DNA from: an uncultured Fibrobacter sp. | GTDB lineage: Bacteria; Fibrobacterota; Fibrobacteria; Fibrobacterales; Fibrobacteraceae | NCBI RefSeq assembly: GCF_900316465.1 | Contig: NZ_ONDD01000013.1 | Span: forward strand, 1-64,000 | Reading direction: 5' to 3' | Length of the DNA stretch: 64,000 bases | In this document: piece by piece, positions 22,536 through 31,314 of the stretch | Layout of the letters: each line of letters begins with the position of its first letter | How positions within the stretch are numbered: position 1 is the first letter of the stretch | The notes under the pieces: model-generated | Seen by the model: only the letters and a program-made list of their open reading frames with translations | Database searches by the model: none | Told to the model about the DNA's origin: nothing | Translations under genes and position numbers: made by a program

Positions 22536-23498
22536 GGAGCGGAAGATTTCCGCGACGCGGTCCGGGTTGTCGCTTTTTAGCCAGCTGAGAGTCTCGGTGC
22601 CGCGGTAACTCCAGGCGAAGATGTTGTCGATGCCTGCCTTGCGGCTTTCGTCGACGGCGATTGCCAAATCATTTTCGCGGCCCGCTTCAATCTGATAAGC
22701 CTTAATCCACATCTGCACGGCCTTGCCGTACTTGGTGGCGACATCCACAAGCTTCTTGGCGGTTTCGGCGTATTTTTCGCGGACCCATTCTTCGGTCGCG
22801 CCCTTTTCCCAATACGGATCGCTTGCGACTTCGTCGACGCTTTCGAGGCTTGCCACGCGGCCCCAGTCATCGAGGCCTGCGGGGAACCAAGGCGGAAGCA
22901 TGCACACGCAGTTGCGCTTGCCGCGGGCGTGAACGTCGACCGTTATTTCTTTCAGAAAATCAATCAGACTGTCTTCGCGGAATTTCAAAACATCTGCGGT
23001 GAGTTCTGCAGGCATGTTGTACCCGAATTGCTTGCGGAACTTGGCCTGGCATTTTTCGCAGCGGCAACTCCAATTGCTAAGACCGCCCTTCTCGAAATAG
23101 AAATGCGGCTCGTCCCAGAAAATTGTGCTCACCTTCGTGGCGCAAACAGATTCAATCCACTTGTGCATGTAGGCGCGGAATTCCGGATGGTTCGGGCAGG
23201 CGGCAACCTTGGGCTTGCCGTCAAGCGCAACCTGGCATAAGTCATGGTTTCTGGCAGTGAGTTCCGAATACGCCTCGCCGCCGAACACACGGCCCACACC
23301 CCACGGGTTCACGTAGACTGTCAGACCGAGCTCTGCAGACTGGTCCACGATATCTTTCATGGTGCCGTAGTAATATTGTTCGTCTTCTTCGCTCCAGGTG
23401 TGGAGCACCGCGTTAAAACCTGCCGCCTTGATGTCTTGCATATCGGCAAGAACATGCTTGGGCGAACGCACGCCAAAATAACTTACGCCTTTAATCAT
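22515..23498 (-). CDS. Putative TIM-barrel glycosidase-like protein
   Basis: 327 residues, no signal peptide, so cytoplasmic. The order KGVSYFGVRSPKH, AGFNAVLHTWSEED, LTVYVNPWGVGRVFGG, TIFWDEPHFYF and IFAWSYRGTETLSW has the rhythm of a (beta/alpha)8 barrel; the acid pair in FWDEPHF at the end of a strand is a plausible active site. A CRCEKCQAKF segment could bind a metal. I do not recognise a named family; a glycoside hydrolase role is inferred from fold-like features and the neighbouring xylan esterase. The last residues come from a heptamer tract, so the natural C-terminus may have been extended. Confidence 0.5.
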   Translation of the reverse strand: MIKGVSYFGVRSPKHVLADMQDIKAAGFNAVLHTWSEEDEQYYYGTMKDIVDQSAELGLTVYVNPWGVGRVFGGEAYSELTARNHDLCQVALDGKPKVAACPNHPEFRAYMHKWIESVCATKVSTIFWDEPHFYFEKGGLSNWSCRCEKCQAKFRKQFGYNMPAELTADVLKFREDSLIDFLKEITVDVHARGKRNCVCMLPPWFPAGLDDWGRVASLESVDEVASDPYWEKGATEEWVREKYAETAKKLVDVATKYGKAVQMWIKAYQIEAGRENDLAIAVDESRKAGIDNIFAWSYRGTETLSWLKSDNPDRVAEIFRSAVGCRL

Positions 23499-23543
23499 GC
23501 GTAGAATTTAGTATTTAAAAAAAGAAAAGTGGAATTGCTAATT

Positions 23544-23571
23544 GCACATTCCACATCACACATTTCACATT
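23544..23571. repeat. Degenerate heptamer tract at a stop codon
   Basis: Forward strand units GCACATT, CCACATC, ACACATT, TCACATT. On the reverse strand the tract starts in the TAA stop (23570-23572) of the gene below and reads TAATGTG, AAATGTG, TGATGTG, GAATGTG, the same NRATGTG unit as at 17457. Confidence 0.7.
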
Positions 23572-23992
23572 AATTGTTTGCCCATTGGGGCGATCCGCTC
23601 TTGAGCAACACCTGTTCGAGCGTGCTATACCATTCGTCTTCGCTCACGGGTTTGCGGACCCAGTAATAATTTTCGTCGCACTGGGGGAGCGGCATGTTGT
23701 CGGGCACCAGTTCCACAATCCAAGATTCCGGAATGCCGTCGTGCAAGAGCTTGCTGAACTTGAGGTTCTGTTCGTGCGGGCGGTCTGCGTGGTCGAGAAT
23801 GATAAGTGCGGGGGACTGTCCGATAATCAGGGCCGATTCCAAAAGGTTCGTTGCGTCTTCGATAGAATTGCAAGAGTACATCGTGGAATCTTCAGCCATG
23901 TCTCCATGTTCCAAAAGCCAACGGAATGTCCATTGACTGAGGCGGTCTAAGCTGCCGGGGGAGGACGGAGCGATGAAGAAAATGTGTCCCAT
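23570..23992 (-). CDS. Receiver-like protein of unknown function
   Basis: 140 residues, cytoplasmic. The middle and end resemble a response-regulator receiver: ALIILDHADRP with Asp where the phospho-acceptor strand ends, SWIVELVPDN as the next strand, and YYWVRKPVSEDEWYSTLEQVL, with the Lys-Pro typical of the last strand and helix. The first strand (HIFFIAPSSPG) lacks the usual acidic pair. It may be a degenerate, non-phosphorylated receiver. No kinase is adjacent. Weak homology judgement made by eye only. Confidence 0.45.
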   Translation of the reverse strand: MGHIFFIAPSSPGSLDRLSQWTFRWLLEHGDMAEDSTMYSCNSIEDATNLLESALIIGQSPALIILDHADRPHEQNLKFSKLLHDGIPESWIVELVPDNMPLPQCDENYYWVRKPVSEDEWYSTLEQVLLKSGSPQWANN

Positions 23993-23999
23993 GGCCTAA

Positions 24000-24155
24000 A
24001 AGATAGGTAATTCTCCCAAATTGTGGATAGATTTTTTGCCCTTTTTCAAAAAATATTTTTTGTCAAATAGAAACGCTCTACTTATCAACAATTTACTACC
24101 AAACTGTTAATTTGAAAAAATTTGAATTGTGGACGCGGGCGCGAGGTGTTGATAA
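24000..24155. other. AT-rich gap with DnaA-box-like 9-mers
   Basis: Between two divergent genes are TGTGGATAG (24022-24030), TTATCAACA (24082-24090) and TGTTGATAA (24147-24155), each one mismatch from the DnaA box TTATCCACA or its complement, and a weaker TGTGGACGC (24128-24136). The sequence between is AT-rich. It could bind DnaA, but no replication gene is nearby and gene strand bias does not flip here. Confidence 0.3.
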
Positions 24156-24179
24156 TAAATGAGCTTTTTTGAAGATTTA

Positions 24180-24187
24180 TAAATTTG
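24180..24187 (+). promoter_or_regulatory. -10 box of thiL
   Basis: TAAATTTG, an exact TAnnTTTG, ends 4 nt before the thiL ATG with no Shine-Dalgarno sequence between. Leaderless mRNA inferred. Confidence 0.55.
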
Positions 24188-24191
24188 GAAT

Positions 24192-25187
24192 ATGTTTCCA
24201 AACCTAGGCGAATTCAATTTTATTCAGGCCCTTTTGAAGGGCTCCGCCGACTTTAAAAAAGAACCTCCCGCAACAAGAGGCTGGCTCGGCGTGGGTGACG
24301 ATTGCGCCCAATTCGACGGCTGGCTCGTGACCAAGGATTTGTCGGTCGAAAACACGCATTTCAGGCTGGATTGGTCGACGCCGGAACAGGCGGTCGAAAA
24401 GCATATCGTTTCGAACGTGTCTGACATTTCTGCCATGGGCGGTGTCCCGCGCTTTGCGGTTCTCGGGCTTTGCATCAACAAGAATTGGTCTCTGGAAACG
24501 CGCACCCGCGTACAAACCGCGATTTCACAGGGCTTTGCCAAGCGTGGCATCGCGCTGATTGGCGGCGATACCGTGGTGGGCGATGTGGGCGTGTTTTCGA
24601 CAACGCTCCTGGGCGCGCTTGAAAACGAAAACTCGAAACCGCTTTTGCGTTCGGCAGTAAAACCGGGTGATAAGTTGTACGTGAACGGGACGCTTGGTAA
24701 ATCGGATGCCGGGCTTTGGCTGTTGATGAACCATCCCGAAGCCAAGGACGAATTCCCGACGCTGGTGGAATACCACCTGTCGCCCAAGATTTGCGAACGG
24801 GCGGGGGCGGAACTTTTGCGCTTGGGGGCCTTTGGGGCATGCATGGACATTAGCGACGGTCTCTCGTCGGAGTTGAACCATTTGGCGCTTTCTTCGAATG
24901 TGAGTCTGCAAATTGACGAGCGAAAACTCCCGATTGACCCCGAAGTTTTGCGAATGTGCGCAAAATATGGCCAAAATCCCCTAAATTTTGCATTAAATGG
25001 GGGTGAGGAATATCACTTGCTATTTGCAAATTCGTGCCCAGAAAGTATATTTATTGAAAATACCCAATTGGGCGAGGTGTGTAAAATTGGAAAAGCGGCG
25101 GAAAAGTCCGTTGGTGATCCTGTAAGCATGCTTTGCAAAAATGGAGAAATTTTGCCCGTTCAACCGCGGGCATGGTCGCATTTATGA
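24192..25187 (+). CDS. thiL: Thiamine-monophosphate kinase
   Basis: 331 residues. It phosphorylates thiamine monophosphate to the coenzyme thiamine diphosphate. Motifs fit ThiL of the PurM fold: VGDDCAQFDGWLVTKDLSVENTHF for nucleotide and metal binding (here GDDCA), SNVSDISAMGG, IGGDTVVGD, ACMDISDGLSSEL and LNGGEEYHLLF. Length is typical. The stop overlaps the start of pilB (ATGA), so the two genes are likely co-transcribed although unrelated in function. Confidence 0.93.
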   Translation: MFPNLGEFNFIQALLKGSADFKKEPPATRGWLGVGDDCAQFDGWLVTKDLSVENTHFRLDWSTPEQAVEKHIVSNVSDISAMGGVPRFAVLGLCINKNWSLETRTRVQTAISQGFAKRGIALIGGDTVVGDVGVFSTTLLGALENENSKPLLRSAVKPGDKLYVNGTLGKSDAGLWLLMNHPEAKDEFPTLVEYHLSPKICERAGAELLRLGAFGACMDISDGLSSELNHLALSSNVSLQIDERKLPIDPEVLRMCAKYGQNPLNFALNGGEEYHLLFANSCPESIFIENTQLGEVCKIGKAAEKSVGDPVSMLCKNGEILPVQPRAWSHL

Positions 25188-27124
25188 TGAATAGCAATAA
25201 GATGAACTTGGGACAGTTGCTGCTTCGCCAAGGTGTATTGGACGAAGACCAGTTAGCCCATGCCACGGCCGAACACAAGCGTACCGGTCTTATGCTCAGT
25301 AAGATCTTGGTTCGCCTGGGAATGGTGAGTGAAGAAACTTTGACGAACATTCTTGGTTCGCAAATGCAGTCTTCGACCAAGATGCGTATTGGTGAAATGC
25401 TCCTTGCTCAGGGCTACATTACCCAAGAGCAGTTGGACAAGGCACTAGAGACGCAAAAGACTTCAGGCAAGCGTCTAGGTCGCACCTTGGTGGACTTGGG
25501 TTTCATGCCCGAGGAACGCCTTATTGAAATTCTTTCGAGACAGTTCGAAGTCCCGTACGTAAAGCTTGATAACTTCAATATCGACCCGGAAGCCTATACC
25601 TACTTGCCCGAAGATATGTGTAAGCAGTACAAGGTGGTTCCCTTGTTTGTGCAGAAGGGCGAAGACGAACGCCGTCAGGTGCGTTCCGTGATGACCATTG
25701 CCATGACCGACCCCACGAACATGCGCACGATCAGCATCGTGAAGTTCAAGGTCCGTATGGATGTGGACGTGGTCATGGCCTCCGAAGCCGACGTGATGAA
25801 GGCCATTGAACGTGTCTTTGCGGGTCACGGTGATGGCGCCAACGAAGAATCCTTGGCCGAACTTATCAGTGAATCTAAGGACGGCGAAGAACTAGAAACC
25901 GTGGAACGCGGTCAGGGCGGTAACGACGAACCGGAACTTTCTGACGAAGAAGGCCGCGCGGTTGTTAAGATCGTGACCACGCTGATTCACGAAGCCATTG
26001 CCCGTAAGGCATCTGATATTCACCTTGAACCGCAGGAAACGTTCCTGAAGCTGCGTTACCGTATTGACGGTGACCTGCAGGTGATGTCCCCGATTCCGGC
26101 ACGTTTGATGCCGCAGATTCTTTCGCGTATTAAGCTCCTGTCTAAGATGGATATTGCCGAAAAACGTAAACCGTTGGACGGCCGCTTTACCGTGCGTTAC
26201 AAGGGTTCCGAAGTGGACCTTCGTGTGAGCTCGTTCCCGATTTCTCTCCGTAAGCGCGGTGTTTGCGAAAAGATCGTTATGCGTATCTTGAACCCGAACT
26301 CCGGTCAGTTCCCGCTGAAGGATATGGGTTTCGACCCGCGCGTGCTCAAGCAGTTTATTGATGCGATTAATGCTCCTAACGGTATTGTGCTGGTGACCGG
26401 TCCTACCGGTTCCGGTAAGTCTACCACGCTTTATGCTTCTATTCGAGAAATTTTGGATTCCACGATCAACATCTCTACGATGGAAGACCCGGTGGAATTG
26501 AATATTGATGGTGTGAACCAAGGACAGATCAACAACGCCGCAGGCTTTACCTTTGCGGCGGGCATTCGCGCCCTGCTGCGTCAGGACCCGGATGTGATTA
26601 TGATCGGTGAAATGCGTGACCAAGAAACTTCGTCCATGGCTATTGAAGCTGCTTTGACGGGTCACTTGGTCTTCAGTACGCTCCATACCAACGACGCCGC
26701 CGGTGCATTCCCGCGTTTGCTCGAAATGGGTCTGGAACCGTTCCTTGTGTCTACCGCAATCAAGGGTGTGCTTGCACAGCGCCTTGTGCGCCGTATCTGT
26801 AAGTACTGTAAGGAACCTGTCGAAATTTCACAGGAAATGCGCGACGAATTCCACTTGACCCCCGACATGCAGTTCTACCATGGTAAGGGTTGTGATAAGT
26901 GTGAAGGTTCGGGCTACAAGGGCCGTTGCGGTATTTACGAATTCCTGGTGCCGAACGAAACCGTGCGTAACCTTATCATCAAGCGTTCTTCGGGCGACGT
27001 GATCAAGCGCGCTGCCATGCAGGAATGCGGCATGATTACGCTGCGTATGGATGGTATCCAGAAGGCTCTCGACGGCCACACGACGCTTGAACAGGCCATC
27101 GGCGCTTCTACGTCGGATGACTAG
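25184..27124 (+). CDS. pilB: Type IV pilus extension ATPase (PilB/GspE family)
   Basis: 646 residues from ATG 25184, which overlaps the thiL stop; an ATG follows at 25187. Two tandem GspE N-terminal domains are visible (NLGQLLLRQGVLDEDQL and RIGEMLLAQGYITQEQL). The ATPase core has VTGPTGSGKSTTLYA (Walker A), STMEDPVEL, QDPDVIMIGEMRDQET (Walker B) and STLHTNDAA (His box), then a zinc site CKYCKEP ... CDKCEGSGYKGRC. It powers pilus assembly on the inner membrane. The other pilus genes here are pilM and a PilN/O-like gene 4 kb away. PilB versus GspE cannot be fully separated; the zinc site fits both. Confidence 0.88.
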   Translation: MMNSNKMNLGQLLLRQGVLDEDQLAHATAEHKRTGLMLSKILVRLGMVSEETLTNILGSQMQSSTKMRIGEMLLAQGYITQEQLDKALETQKTSGKRLGRTLVDLGFMPEERLIEILSRQFEVPYVKLDNFNIDPEAYTYLPEDMCKQYKVVPLFVQKGEDERRQVRSVMTIAMTDPTNMRTISIVKFKVRMDVDVVMASEADVMKAIERVFAGHGDGANEESLAELISESKDGEELETVERGQGGNDEPELSDEEGRAVVKIVTTLIHEAIARKASDIHLEPQETFLKLRYRIDGDLQVMSPIPARLMPQILSRIKLLSKMDIAEKRKPLDGRFTVRYKGSEVDLRVSSFPISLRKRGVCEKIVMRILNPNSGQFPLKDMGFDPRVLKQFIDAINAPNGIVLVTGPTGSGKSTTLYASIREILDSTINISTMEDPVELNIDGVNQGQINNAAGFTFAAGIRALLRQDPDVIMIGEMRDQETSSMAIEAALTGHLVFSTLHTNDAAGAFPRLLEMGLEPFLVSTAIKGVLAQRLVRRICKYCKEPVEISQEMRDEFHLTPDMQFYHGKGCDKCEGSGYKGRCGIYEFLVPNETVRNLIIKRSSGDVIKRAAMQECGMITLRMDGIQKALDGHTTLEQAIGASTSDD

Positions 27125-27146
27125 TTGAAGTCCCCAATTCAAATTT

Positions 27147-27181
27147 AAAGAAGGACTCTCTTAGAGGGTCTTTCTTTTTTT
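27147..27181 (+). terminator. Terminator after pilB
   Basis: AAAG-(gap)-GACTCTC-tta-GAGGGTC-TTT (27147-27173) followed by CTTTTTTTT. The stem has one mismatch. Confidence 0.7.
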
Positions 27182-27218
27182 TACTATATTGCACATCTGT
27201 GTATTAAAAGGGACCCCC

Positions 27219-29717
27219 ATGGCAAATATTGTAGATAATGTTGTTTTAGATAAAGAACTGAATCCGGAACAGGCGGCTGCGGCTAAAAAGATTGATGGGC
27301 CGATGCTGATTTTGGCTGGTGCCGGTTCGGGAAAAACGCGTTGCATTACCTATAAGATTGCTCACCTTGTTTCGCAGTATAACGTGGAGCCGGACCGCAT
27401 TCTGGCGGTGACCTTTACGAACAAGGCTGCACGCGAAATGAAGTCGCGTATCCAGAAGTTGCTTGACTGCAACATGAATTTTGCCTGGATGGGAACGTTC
27501 CATTCTGTGTGCTTGCGCCTTTTGAAGCTTTGCCTTTCCAAACAGTCTGTGATTGACGCTTTGGGCGGCAAGTGGTATGACGGCAACTTCTCGATTTACG
27601 ATGACGATGACCAGAAAAGACTCCTGAAAGAAATTATGAAGGAGCAGTTGGGCGATAACTTTGAACCGTCCGAAGTCAAGAAATTGCACGGCGCCATTTC
27701 TAAGTATAAGAATACGATTTTGTATCGCGGTAAGGTTGCTCAGCTGCAGACTCCCGATGTGGCGCAGGAATTGGCAAACTTCCCGGACGAAGTCCTTCGT
27801 GCAAAGATGTATGCCGAATATCAGAAGCGCCTCAAGGAATCGAACGCGATGGACTTTGATGACCTGTTGTTCAACACGGTCTACATGTTGCAAAAGTTGC
27901 CGCCGCTCGTGGATCAACTGAAAGCACGTTTCCGCTATGTGGTGGTGGACGAATACCAGGACACGAACGATGTTCAGTACGAACTCTTGAAGTTGCTCAT
28001 TAACGATAATAAGAACGTGACGGTGGTGGGTGATGACGACCAGAGTATTTACGGCTGGCGTGGCGCGAACATTAAGATTATCCGTAACTTCCATCGTGAC
28101 TTTGCTCCGGTGACGATTGTCAAGCTCGAACGCAATTACCGCTCGACTGCAAATATTGTGAAGGGCGCAGGCTCCGTGATTGCGCACAACATCCGTCCGC
28201 AAGAAATGCAGAAGAATGTGTTCTCTAAAGAAGATGCGGGAGAACTCATTCACGTGCGCCACTTTATGGATGACCGCTCCGAAGCCTCGGCGATTGCCGA
28301 TGTGATTGCAAAGGCGGGCGAAGTTTTTTATGCCAAGACGGCTGTGTTCTACCGCACCAACGCGCAGTCCCGCGCCTTGGAAAAGGCGCTAAATGACCGC
28401 CGTATACCGTCGGTCATTTTTGGCGGCATGCGATTCTGGGACCGCAAAGAAATCAAGGACGTTCTCGCATACTTGCGTCTGCTCGCTAACGAAAAAGACG
28501 ATGCCGCCTACCTGCGCGTGATCAACACGCCGCCTCGCGCTATCGGCAAGACGACTGTCGAAAACATCCTTGAACGTGAACGCAACGGCGAAGGCTCCTT
28601 CTGGGATAACTTGCTCGCCGAAGTCAACAGCGGAAGCCGCTCGGCCATCAAACTCAAGGGCTTTACGGATATGGTGCAGAGCTGGAAGGCTTTGCTTGCT
28701 GCAGGCGAAACGCCGCTCCCGATCTTGGCAGAAAAGATTATTACCGATGTGGGCTACAAGGAATTCCTGCGCAAAGAAGACGAACTCTCTGCAGACGAAC
28801 GCATTGGTAACTTGGATGAAATGGTGAATGCCATCCGCGAATTTGACGAAGAACATCCGGGCGCAACGCTTGATGCGTTCTTGCAGGATATTTCGCTCTT
28901 GACCGATGCCGACAAGAAGGTGGACAATTCCAAGGGCCAGGTGACGCTTATGACGATTCACATGGCGAAGGGCTTGGAATTCAACACTGTGCACATCGCG
29001 GGCTGCGACGAAGAAATCTTCCCGCTCATTCGTGCGTCGTCTACCATGTCTGGCGCCGAGATGAACGAGCAGATGGAAGAAGAACGCCGCTTGTTCTATG
29101 TGGGCTGTACGCGTGCCGAAAAGAAGTTGTACTTGTATCATGCGGAACGCCGCTTCTTCCAAGGAAACATTCGCCCGTTCGCGCCGTCCCGCTTCCTTAA
29201 GGAACTGGACCCGTCGGTAGTTGACTTTACGCCTTGCACCGATTTCGGCTTTGGCGGTAACGACTTCAATCAGGATTTCTCGGGCTCGCAGTTCTCGCGT
29301 CCGCCGCGTCCGAATATTCCGCCTTCGTACCCGCGCCGACCGTCCGGAAGCTATGGCGGCGGCTATGGTGGCGGTTCGTCTCGCCCGAGCAATTTTGGCT
29401 CTTATGGTTACAACCGCCCTTCGGCTGTTCCGAATTCCATCAAGAAAAACGACAAGCACATCGTTTACCGCAATCCGGTTAAGGTTGCCGCCCCAGTAAA
29501 GCCGGCGGAACCGTCTGGCCCGCGCGTCGTTTACGACGAATACAGCGAGAATCCGTACCATCCGGGCGTACGCGTGCGCCACATGAAATATGGTGTGGGC
29601 ACGATTGTCAAGTGCTACGGTACTGGCGACAACGCTCGCGTAGACGTCCGTTTCGGTAACGATCCGACTGTCCGTACGATTATTTTGAAATATGCGGCGC
29701 TGCAAATAGTGGGCTAG
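27219..29717 (+). CDS. pcrA: UvrD/PcrA-family DNA helicase
   Basis: 832 residues from ATG 27219, which has AAAGGGA upstream; a TATATTGC promoter-like box is at 27185. SF1A helicase motifs occur in order: LNPEQAAAA (Q), LAGAGSGKTRC (I), AVTFTNKAAREM (Ia), VVVDEYQDTNDVQ (II), VVGDDDQSIYGWRGAN (III), LERNYRST (IV), VTLMTIHMAKGLEF (V) and RLFYVGCTRAEKKLYL (VI). It unwinds DNA 3' to 5' in repair and removal of stalled complexes. A Gly/Ser/Tyr-rich linker (YGGGYGGGSSRP) leads to a Tudor-like domain (VRVRHMKYGVGTIVKCYG), as in PcrA, which contacts RNA polymerase. Confidence 0.92.
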   Translation: MANIVDNVVLDKELNPEQAAAAKKIDGPMLILAGAGSGKTRCITYKIAHLVSQYNVEPDRILAVTFTNKAAREMKSRIQKLLDCNMNFAWMGTFHSVCLRLLKLCLSKQSVIDALGGKWYDGNFSIYDDDDQKRLLKEIMKEQLGDNFEPSEVKKLHGAISKYKNTILYRGKVAQLQTPDVAQELANFPDEVLRAKMYAEYQKRLKESNAMDFDDLLFNTVYMLQKLPPLVDQLKARFRYVVVDEYQDTNDVQYELLKLLINDNKNVTVVGDDDQSIYGWRGANIKIIRNFHRDFAPVTIVKLERNYRSTANIVKGAGSVIAHNIRPQEMQKNVFSKEDAGELIHVRHFMDDRSEASAIADVIAKAGEVFYAKTAVFYRTNAQSRALEKALNDRRIPSVIFGGMRFWDRKEIKDVLAYLRLLANEKDDAAYLRVINTPPRAIGKTTVENILERERNGEGSFWDNLLAEVNSGSRSAIKLKGFTDMVQSWKALLAAGETPLPILAEKIITDVGYKEFLRKEDELSADERIGNLDEMVNAIREFDEEHPGATLDAFLQDISLLTDADKKVDNSKGQVTLMTIHMAKGLEFNTVHIAGCDEEIFPLIRASSTMSGAEMNEQMEEERRLFYVGCTRAEKKLYLYHAERRFFQGNIRPFAPSRFLKELDPSVVDFTPCTDFGFGGNDFNQDFSGSQFSRPPRPNIPPSYPRRPSGSYGGGYGGGSSRPSNFGSYGYNRPSAVPNSIKKNDKHIVYRNPVKVAAPVKPAEPSGPRVVYDEYSENPYHPGVRVRHMKYGVGTIVKCYGTGDNARVDVRFGNDPTVRTIILKYAALQIVG

Positions 29718-29792
29718 GGTACATTTAGCAACTCAGAGTTGCTTTTTCGCCCAAATAATTTGCTATTTTGTGGACGTAAGAAAAGAGGTTTT

Positions 29793-30080
29793 ATGCTCGA
29801 ACGTGAAGAAGTTTTGAAACTCGCGAAGCTTTCTAGGCTCGAAGTTGCCGAAGAAGATATCGAATCTGTGAAGGGTCACTTGGACAAGATGCTCAACCAT
29901 CTGGAAGCCCTCAAGGCTCTGAACCTTTCCGATGTGGAACCGATGACCGCTGTCGAAAACGGCGCCACGATTCTCCGCGAAGATGTACCCGTGCAGGGTT
30001 TCTCGCTCGAAAAGGCCTTCATGAATGCTCCGGCTGTGGAAAACGACCACTTTGCCATTCCGAAGGTGATCGGCGGCTAA
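29793..30080 (+). CDS. gatC: Aspartyl/glutamyl-tRNA amidotransferase subunit C
   Basis: 95 residues from ATG 29793 with AGAGG upstream. GatC pattern: LEREEVLKLAKLSRLEVAEE (shown as EVLKLAKLSRLEV), then LDKMLNHLEALKALNLSDVEP, then REDVPV. It stabilises GatA in the GatCAB enzyme that converts Glu-tRNA(Gln) or Asp-tRNA(Asn) to the amide form. gatA and gatB are not in the window, so here gatC is unlinked, as in many genomes. The next gene begins 10 nt later. Confidence 0.9.
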   Translation: MLEREEVLKLAKLSRLEVAEEDIESVKGHLDKMLNHLEALKALNLSDVEPMTAVENGATILREDVPVQGFSLEKAFMNAPAVENDHFAIPKVIGG

Positions 30081-30090
30081 TTATTAGCCC

Positions 30091-30789
30091 ATGGCTGTTC
30101 ATTGTATAGTGCCTGCACGTATGGGATCGTCCCGCTTTCCGGGAAAGCCCTTGATCAAGATTGCAGGTAAAGAAATGATTGTGCGCACCCTAGAGCGTGC
30201 GCAGCTTGCTGAATGTTTTGAACGCATTGTATGTGCGACCGATTCCGAAGAAATTGCAGATGTGGTTTCTCGGGCGGGTTTTGAATTTATCTTGACTCCG
30301 GATGCGGCTACCGGTTCTGACCGCGTTGCTTTTGCGGCTCGGGCCCTCGATTTGGACCTAGTGGTGAACTTGCAAGGCGACGAGCCCTTGGTTGAGCCAT
30401 CCGTGCTGTGCGATGTGGCAACGGCCCTCGAAAATCACCCTGACGAATGGGTGACTGTCGCATGCCCCTTGAATCCTGCGGAGGCGGAACTCAAGACGGT
30501 GGTCAAGGTATTGGTGAAAGACGATTATGCGGTGGACTTTACCCGGTCGGTAGCGAATGAGGACGCTGCCCGCTGGTTCCAGCACCAGGGAATTTACGCT
30601 TATTCCAGGGTGTGCCGCGACGAATTTTCGTCTTTGCCGCAAACCGAAGTTGAAAAGGAACGCTCCCTGGAGCAGATGCGCATTCTGGGCAAACGCCCGA
30701 TTCGCATTGTTCAGAGCAAGTACCCTTCGATTTCGGTCGATGTCCCTTCAGACGTGAACGCGGTGGAGGCGGCGCTTAAAAAGCACTAA
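30091..30789 (+). CDS. kdsB: CMP-KDO synthetase
   Basis: 232 residues, 3-deoxy-manno-octulosonate cytidylyltransferase. It activates Kdo with CTP for lipopolysaccharide inner-core synthesis. Motifs: CIVPARMGSSRFPGKPL at the start, ATDSEEI, LTPDAATGSDRVAFAA, VVNLQGDEPLVEP, and HQGIYAYSR. The length is slightly shorter than E. coli KdsB (248). Its presence indicates a Kdo-containing outer membrane. It follows gatC after 10 nt in the same apparent transcript. Confidence 0.93.
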   Translation: MAVHCIVPARMGSSRFPGKPLIKIAGKEMIVRTLERAQLAECFERIVCATDSEEIADVVSRAGFEFILTPDAATGSDRVAFAARALDLDLVVNLQGDEPLVEPSVLCDVATALENHPDEWVTVACPLNPAEAELKTVVKVLVKDDYAVDFTRSVANEDAARWFQHQGIYAYSRVCRDEFSSLPQTEVEKERSLEQMRILGKRPIRIVQSKYPSISVDVPSDVNAVEAALKKH

Positions 30790-30818
30790 GGTCGAGGATA
30801 ACCAACGGAGGTTGTCCT

Positions 30819-31277
30819 ATGAATGCACCAGAAAAAAATGTGGTCCGATTGGCTTTGTGCCTTTTGGTAGTTGGAGTCGTTGTCCGGATTCTCCCTTGGG
30901 GGCTTCCGGCTATCGAACATTTCGAAGTGGGGGAATCGTTTATCGTGGCAAATGAGGCTCCTGTGTCGGGAGTCATGCCCGTGGTGCGAAACCCGCCTGC
31001 AGATTCTCTAGAAGTGTCAAAAATTGACTCTAATCTTGAAAATCGTCCCCCAAAAGAGCGAAAACGGGCAAAAAAAGTCGATCTCCCGGTACATATCAAT
31101 ACGGCCTCGATTGATGAACTTTGTGCCCTAAATGGGGTTGGTCCGAAGCTTGCCGAGAAGATTTTGGACACCAGAAATGCCCTTGGAGCCTTCAAAAATG
31201 CCGAAGATTTACAAAAAGTGCCCGGAATCGGCAAGAAAAAATTGGAAAAGTTACTTCCTGGGTTAATTTTTGATTAG
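30819..31277 (+). CDS. ComEA-like helix-hairpin-helix protein
   Basis: 152 residues with GGAGG before the ATG. One N-terminal transmembrane helix (about 9-27) anchors it. A low-complexity basic linker (RPPKERKRAKKVDL) precedes a ComEA DNA-binding domain at 90-152: VHINTASIDELCALNGVGPKLAEKI (shown in part as VHINTASIDEL and NGVGPKLAEKI), then GAFKNAEDLQKVPGIGKKKLEKL. ComEA binds incoming DNA in the periplasm during competence. It lies just before pilM, in keeping with a pilus/competence link. Whether this strain takes up DNA is unknown. Confidence 0.82.
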   Translation: MNAPEKNVVRLALCLLVVGVVVRILPWGLPAIEHFEVGESFIVANEAPVSGVMPVVRNPPADSLEVSKIDSNLENRPPKERKRAKKVDLPVHINTASIDELCALNGVGPKLAEKILDTRNALGAFKNAEDLQKVPGIGKKKLEKLLPGLIFD

Positions 31278-31314
31278 TTTTAGAGTGTAGTTTTTTTCAT
31301 AAGTCGTTGATAAT

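Noticed and set aside
24000..24160. Possible chromosome origin
   Set aside because: DnaA-like boxes are present but there is no dnaA, dnaN or gidA nearby, and genes on both sides stay mostly on the + strand, so a replication switch is not indicated. Kept only as a low-interest finding.
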